Shown here one piece after another: positions 36,943-40,121 of a DNA stretch of 40,121 nt. Within the stretch, counting starts at the first letter, position 1. Each line of letters starts with the position of its first letter. The notes below the pieces were generated by a model. That model saw nothing but the letters and a program-made list of their open reading frames with translations. It made no database searches and was not told where the DNA came from. A program made the translations under genes and the position numbers. This DNA is from a virus, in IMG/VR virus record IMGVR_UViG_3300046002_006166, positions 1-40,121 of that record. The stretch is one strand, 5' to 3'.

Positions 36943-38388
36943 ATGGCAACATATAAATTAATTGTAGTAAATATTGATCCAATATGTGAGAATAGCATAG
37001 AGAATGAGATAACAGGGGTTACTGCTTGTTCAAGGTATTTCTTACAATTAAATCCCTCATCTCACTCAAAAGGTCCATTTAATTTTTATATTGATACAAT
37101 TGATAGTGAGCCAATATATAGCAATATAACAAGAGAGCAATTTTTGGCTGGAATAACTCTTGAGATTTTATGCACAACCCCAACTCCAACACCATCTATA
37201 ACACCAACCCCAAGTATAACACCATCTATAACACAGACGCCAACAAAGACGCCAACACAGACGCCAACACCATCTGTAACATCAACAAACACTCCAACAC
37301 CAACAAATACCCCAACAAAGACAAATACTCCAACACCAACCATAACTCCAACAGTTACCCCAACAACACCGGAAGAGTATGAGGCTTATTTATTTATTGA
37401 GCCAGTTAGTATGAATGTGGAGTTCAATTCTTGGATGTCATCTGGTGGTAGTTTATTTAGGGGATTTTCAAATGGTATTGCTCCATCAATAAGTGCAGCA
37501 ACATTTAATGACCAGATTAATAGGTATATATCCTTTTCAGGTTGGGGAGCAAATGCACCACAAGTAAGAACAACAAAGATACGCCAAAATAGTGGTGGAT
37601 TTGATGAATATGGTAATTTAATTCAAGCTTATTTATTCAAGACGCATGAAGTTCCAGCATATTTGACAACAGGTTATTCTTGGTATACTTGGGTTATACC
37701 AAATATGGACACAAATAGAAATCTTGTTAGCAACATTGGGGTTAATGAATATGGGGATTCAACATCATTAGTCCCGGTTAATACAAATTTATTATATGCA
37801 GAATTAACGGTAATATATAGTGGCTTCACAATTCCACAAAATTATTATCATATATATACAACATTTAGCAATACAAATTTCAGATTAAATAATGATAACA
37901 AAATATATTTTAAGGGAAATTCCTTAATACCAGATTTAAATGGTTGCAATTGTTTTGATGTTTATTTGGATCCGTCAACCCCATCAGTATTATCTTGTTA
38001 TGATGTTTGTAGGGAGGTTGCAAATACCAGAATATGTGGAAAAACAACAACATTTAATGGTGCAAATGGTCAGAAATATTATATTGATTTTCAATCATGT
38101 ATAAACAATGACGATAGCAGTTGGAATGGGGCAAAGAATTTTAGCATAAACGGATATTGCTATTCAACTGATTCAGTTGGGGTTATTACTGGTTCAACAA
38201 TATGCCCATCACCAACTCCAACACCAACAAATACATTAACACCAACACCAACTATAACTATGACTCAAACTAAAACCCCTACCCCAACAAGGACAATTAC
38301 TCCTACTAACACAAAGACGCCAACAAATACAGCAACTCCTACACCAACAAACACATTAACTCCAACACCAACTCCTACACCAATTTAA
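36943..38388 (+). CDS. Thr-Pro stalk fibre protein with central domain (481 aa)
   Basis: The N-terminal domain (residues 1-77) is beta-type and includes FNFYIDTIDSEPIYSNITRE. A Thr-Pro stalk follows at about 78-143. The central domain at about 144-421 carries NSWMSSGGSLFRGFSNGI, LTTGYSWYTWVIPNMDTN and Cys-rich ends such as NGCNCFDVYLDPS and SCYDVCREVANTRICGK. It is a good candidate for a receptor-binding part. A second Thr-Pro stalk at about 422-481 ends abruptly at the TAA with no domain after it. Thr-Pro coding sequence continues past the stop in another frame (38391-38429), so the end may have been shortened by a slip within the repeat. The start immediately follows the upstream stop. Confidence 0.72.
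   Translation: MATYKLIVVNIDPICENSIENEITGVTACSRYFLQLNPSSHSKGPFNFYIDTIDSEPIYSNITREQFLAGITLEILCTTPTPTPSITPTPSITPSITQTPTKTPTQTPTPSVTSTNTPTPTNTPTKTNTPTPTITPTVTPTTPEEYEAYLFIEPVSMNVEFNSWMSSGGSLFRGFSNGIAPSISAATFNDQINRYISFSGWGANAPQVRTTKIRQNSGGFDEYGNLIQAYLFKTHEVPAYLTTGYSWYTWVIPNMDTNRNLVSNIGVNEYGDSTSLVPVNTNLLYAELTVIYSGFTIPQNYYHIYTTFSNTNFRLNNDNKIYFKGNSLIPDLNGCNCFDVYLDPSTPSVLSCYDVCREVANTRICGKTTTFNGANGQKYYIDFQSCINNDDSSWNGAKNFSINGYCYSTDSVGVITGSTICPSPTPTPTNTLTPTPTITMTQTKTPTPTRTITPTNTKTPTNTATPTPTNTLTPTPTPTPI
37174..37370 (+). repeat. Thr-Pro coding repeat, tract 3
   Basis: A degenerate tract of ACACCA/ACGCCA units encodes a stalk between two domains of the 36943 protein. Confidence 0.85.
38206..38385 (+). 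repeat. Thr-Pro coding repeat, tract 4
   Basis: A degenerate ACACCA/ACTCCA tract forms the C-terminal end of the 36943 protein. Relatives of the unit continue out of frame after the stop. Confidence 0.85.
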
Positions 38389-38390
38389 TT

Positions 38391-38429
38391 TCAACACCAA
38401 CAAATAGAATAACATTTACAACCATTTAA
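38391..38429 (+). other. Out-of-frame remnant of a Thr-Pro/SprB-like module
   Basis: In a frame other than that of the upstream gene, bases 38391-38426 read STPTNRITFTTI before a TAA at 38427-38429. The phrase NRITFTTI resembles NNKITLTSI at the start of copy B in the 36391 gene, which also follows a Thr-Pro linker. It looks like a decayed module start; chance similarity in this repetitive context is possible. Confidence 0.4.
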
Positions 38430-38454
38430 GTTATGGTTAAAATGTAATTTTATA

Positions 38455-38461
38455 TATTTAT
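38455..38461 (+). promoter_or_regulatory. TATTTAT box upstream of GTS-repeat fibre gene
   Basis: TATTTATA starts 27 bases before the ATG at 38482 in the 93-base gap; the extended form is TATATTTA. It marks the last fibre gene in view as a separate unit. Confidence 0.4.
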
Positions 38462-38481
38462 AAAAAATAATAAATTAGTTA

Positions 38482-40121
38482 ATGAGTTTTAATTATAAAA
38501 ATCCTAAATCATCAGTTGTACTATCTGGGCCAAATTCAGTTAGGACAGATTCAAATACCGGAAGCAATTTTAGTTCATTCCAAGTTGGTGGTTTTTACGA
38601 GGTTTTTAAATTAAGTGATTTAAATTTTAACATACCAAGTGGTGCAACAGGGACAATATTATATTCAGGAAATACCATTCCCATTGATTTTAGTTATAAT
38701 GCACCAAACAATTTTCCAAATGTAGTCAATTTATATTCAGATGGGATTTCTTCTGGAAGGAGAAAACTTGGTATGATTGCTTATGTTTATGAGAATAATA
38801 AGACATATCAATACCAAATACCAAACTATGAAACATTATTTAATAATGCTATAAATGTTGGTTCTGTTGTAAATATTGATTTTGGTTATCAGATATATGA
38901 TAATACAGATGAAGGTAAATTATTGTTAAATGCTTGGACAGGGTCAACCATTGAAGGCATAAGTGGAGTAACAAGAGGGGATGCAAGATGGGTTGAGTTC
39001 AATCCAGAGATTTATATCACAGGTGGAACATATAGTTCAGGAGATACCACATTATATTTATATGATAGTTCAGGGAATACAATACCAATATCAGGGTTTA
39101 GCATTAGTATTAGTGGGGGAACAACGGGGACATCTGGAACAAGTGGTACATCTGGTGGTTTAGCAGGAACATCTGGAACAAGTGGCTCATCTGGTGATCC
39201 ATTAACTGAATTAGAAATAACAGGAGTTCAGAATAATTCTAATAGAACATTTACAATATCTGAATCTGTTGATATAAGTAATCATTTATTTTTTTATAAT
39301 GGGCAATTGCAACAATATGGTGTAGATTATACCATATTATCAGGCACAACTTTAGTAATTGATAATGCTAATCCGCCACCAACACCAAATTGTATATTAA
39401 AGATATATGGTAGTGTTGTTATTGGTTTTAATGGAACATCTGGAACATCTGGAACAAGTGGTTCAAGTGGTTCATCTGGAACAAGTGGTTCATCTGGTAA
39501 TCCATTAACTGAATTAGAAATAACAGGAGTTCAGAATAATTCTAATAGAACATTTACAATATCTGAATCTGTTGATATAGGTAATCATTTATTTTTTTAT
39601 AATGGGCAATTGCAACAATATGATGTAGATTATACCATATTGTCAGGTACAACTTTAGTAATCAATAATGCTAATCCACCACCAACACCAAATTGTATAT
39701 TAAAGATATATGGTGGTGTTGTTATTGGTGTTAATGGTACATCAGGTACAAGTGGGAGTAATGGAACATCTGGAACAAGTGGTTCATCTGGCAGTTCAGG
39801 AACATCAGGCACAGAGGGAACAAGTGGTTCATCTGGAAGCAGCGGAACATCAGGTATAGATGGGACAAGTGGTTCATCTGGAAGCAGCGGAACATCAGGT
39901 ATAGATGGAACATCAGGCACGTCAGGAACAAGTGGTACGTCAGGTAGTAGTGGGTTACAAGGTATAAGTGCAGGTCAAGTTTATTATTTCAATGAAAGCC
40001 AAAATTCAGATGTTAATGGGTATAAAGCCCTATCAATTACTCCACTTGACACACCACAACAAAGTGTTGTTATATTAGTTCCAGGTAATTCAACAGGGAC
40101 ATTAGTTTCAGATTATATCTT
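38482..40121 (+). CDS. Collagen-like GTS/GSS-repeat tail fibre, N-terminal part, cut by right edge
   Basis: This frame is open to the window end (546 full codons with no stop). Residues about 1-210 form a beta-type N-terminal domain (VGGFYEVFKLSDLNFNIPSG, later TGGTYSSGDTTLYLYDSSGN), probably the attachment end. Gly-X-Y tracts made of GTS, GSS and GID alternate with two copies of a 79-residue domain (PLTELEITGVQNNSNRTF to VVIG). The last visible part (SAGQVYYFNESQNSDVNGYK) begins another domain. Such tracts would form triple-stranded rods, here without proline. The C-terminal receptor-binding part lies beyond the window. The fibre role is inferred from repeat type, position and neighbouring fibre genes. 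A TATTTAT box lies upstream. Confidence 0.82.
   Translation, partial: MSFNYKNPKSSVVLSGPNSVRTDSNTGSNFSSFQVGGFYEVFKLSDLNFNIPSGATGTILYSGNTIPIDFSYNAPNNFPNVVNLYSDGISSGRRKLGMIAYVYENNKTYQYQIPNYETLFNNAINVGSVVNIDFGYQIYDNTDEGKLLLNAWTGSTIEGISGVTRGDARWVEFNPEIYITGGTYSSGDTTLYLYDSSGNTIPISGFSISISGGTTGTSGTSGTSGGLAGTSGTSGSSGDPLTELEITGVQNNSNRTFTISESVDISNHLFFYNGQLQQYGVDYTILSGTTLVIDNANPPPTPNCILKIYGSVVIGFNGTSGTSGTSGSSGSSGTSGSSGNPLTELEITGVQNNSNRTFTISESVDIGNHLFFYNGQLQQYDVDYTILSGTTLVINNANPPPTPNCILKIYGGVVIGVNGTSGTSGSNGTSGTSGSSGSSGTSGTEGTSGSSGSSGTSGIDGTSGSSGSSGTSGIDGTSGTSGTSGTSGSSGLQGISAGQVYYFNESQNSDVNGYKALSITPLDTPQQSVVILVPGNSTGTLVSDYI
39198..39434 (+). repeat. Duplicated 237-bp fibre module, copy 1
   Basis: This segment recurs at 39501-39737, displaced by 303 bases (101 codons, so in frame). 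By eye there are about nine differences in 237 bases, roughly 96% identity. It encodes a 79-residue domain in the GTS-repeat fibre. Confidence 0.95.
39501..39737 (+). repeat. Duplicated 237-bp fibre module, copy 2
   Basis: Second copy of the module at 39198-39434. Several differences change residues (Gly/Asp, Asp/Asn, Ser/Gly twice, Phe/Val), and others are silent. GTS/GSS tracts flank it on both sides. Confidence 0.95.
39738..39960 (+). repeat. GTS/GSS glycine-rich tract with 45-bp tandem unit
   Basis: The tract encodes Gly-X-Y triplets (GTS, GSS, GSN, GTE, GID). A 45-base unit at 39821-39865 is repeated almost exactly at 39866-39910. Shorter tracts of the same kind lie at about 39113-39195 and 39433-39497. 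Confidence 0.9.

Noticed and set aside
38981-39163. Plus-strand frame of 60 codons inside the terminal fibre gene
   Set aside because: It is in a different frame from the open fibre frame, which covers it without a stop; its composition is that of a shadow.
39630-39931. Two minus-strand frames (39630-39920 and 39731-39931) rich in Pro/Asp/Val
   Set aside because: They are antisense mirrors of the GTS/GSS repeat tract, whose composition removes stops on the other strand. No promoter or leader supports them.
39113-39960. CRISPR-like array in the repeated region
   Set aside because: The repeats are short, coding, in frame and degenerate, with no uniform spacers.
1-40121. tRNA genes, insertion sequences, integrase or attachment sites
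   Set aside because: I looked for cloverleaf-like blocks, transposase motifs and flanking repeats and saw none. All gaps longer than 60 bases hold only the boxes, hairpin or terminators listed.

Overview
This window reads as part of the genome of a large T4-type tailed phage (contractile tail) infecting a member of the Bacteroidota. The phage call rests on recognisable T4-type genes: baseplate wedge proteins gp53, gp25, gp6 and gp7, the gp32 single-strand binding protein, the UvsX recombinase, a T4 RNase H type flap nuclease, a gp41/DnaB helicase, and class I ribonucleotide reductase. The host call is inference. It rests on very low GC (about 30% by eye), A-rich leaders without Shine-Dalgarno sequences, a FISUMP domain, a run of SprB-type repeats, and a Bacteroidota-like NrdB. 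TAA and TGA both act as stops.

Layout. (1) 1-9098: baseplate genes, namely the end of an unassigned structural protein cut by the left edge, gp53, and a 2222-residue hub-like protein. (2) 9141-10080: two small genes of unknown role, closed by a strong terminator at 10099-10127. (3) 10185-17672: a replication and nucleotide island (gp32, uvsX, flap nuclease, unknown 152-residue protein, helicase, nrdB, nrdA), closed by a terminator at 17695-17733. (4) 17755-18015: the only minus-strand gene. (5) 18099-27233: gp25, gp6, a 1701-residue giant with an internal membrane-like block, and an unknown structural protein. (6) 27220-40121: a low-complexity, modular tail-fibre and adhesin region that also holds the gp7/gpI-like wedge protein. 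It contains Thr-Pro stalks, FISUMP, PKD-like and SprB-like modules, and a GTS/GSS collagen-like fibre that runs off the right edge.

How the genes fit together. gp53, gp25, gp6 and gp7 would build the baseplate wedges, and the giant hub-like protein the centre. The fibre genes would present variable receptor-binding modules on stiff Thr-Pro or Gly-X-Y stalks. The early island supplies strand coating, recombination, primer or flap removal, unwinding and dNTPs. Most genes overlap or abut, implying long co-transcribed units. Seven of the real intergenic leaders carry the same TATTTAT box 19-30 bases before the start codon, while gp32 and uvsX lack it.

Most interesting points: the shared TATTTAT box; SprB-like adhesin repeats in a phage fibre; a multi-pass hydrophobic block inside a virion-sized protein; a gp32 with a bacterial-SSB-like C-terminal tip and no cysteine; a recent in-frame 303-bp-offset duplication in the terminal fibre; and an out-of-frame relic of a fibre module just after the Thr-Pro fibre gene.
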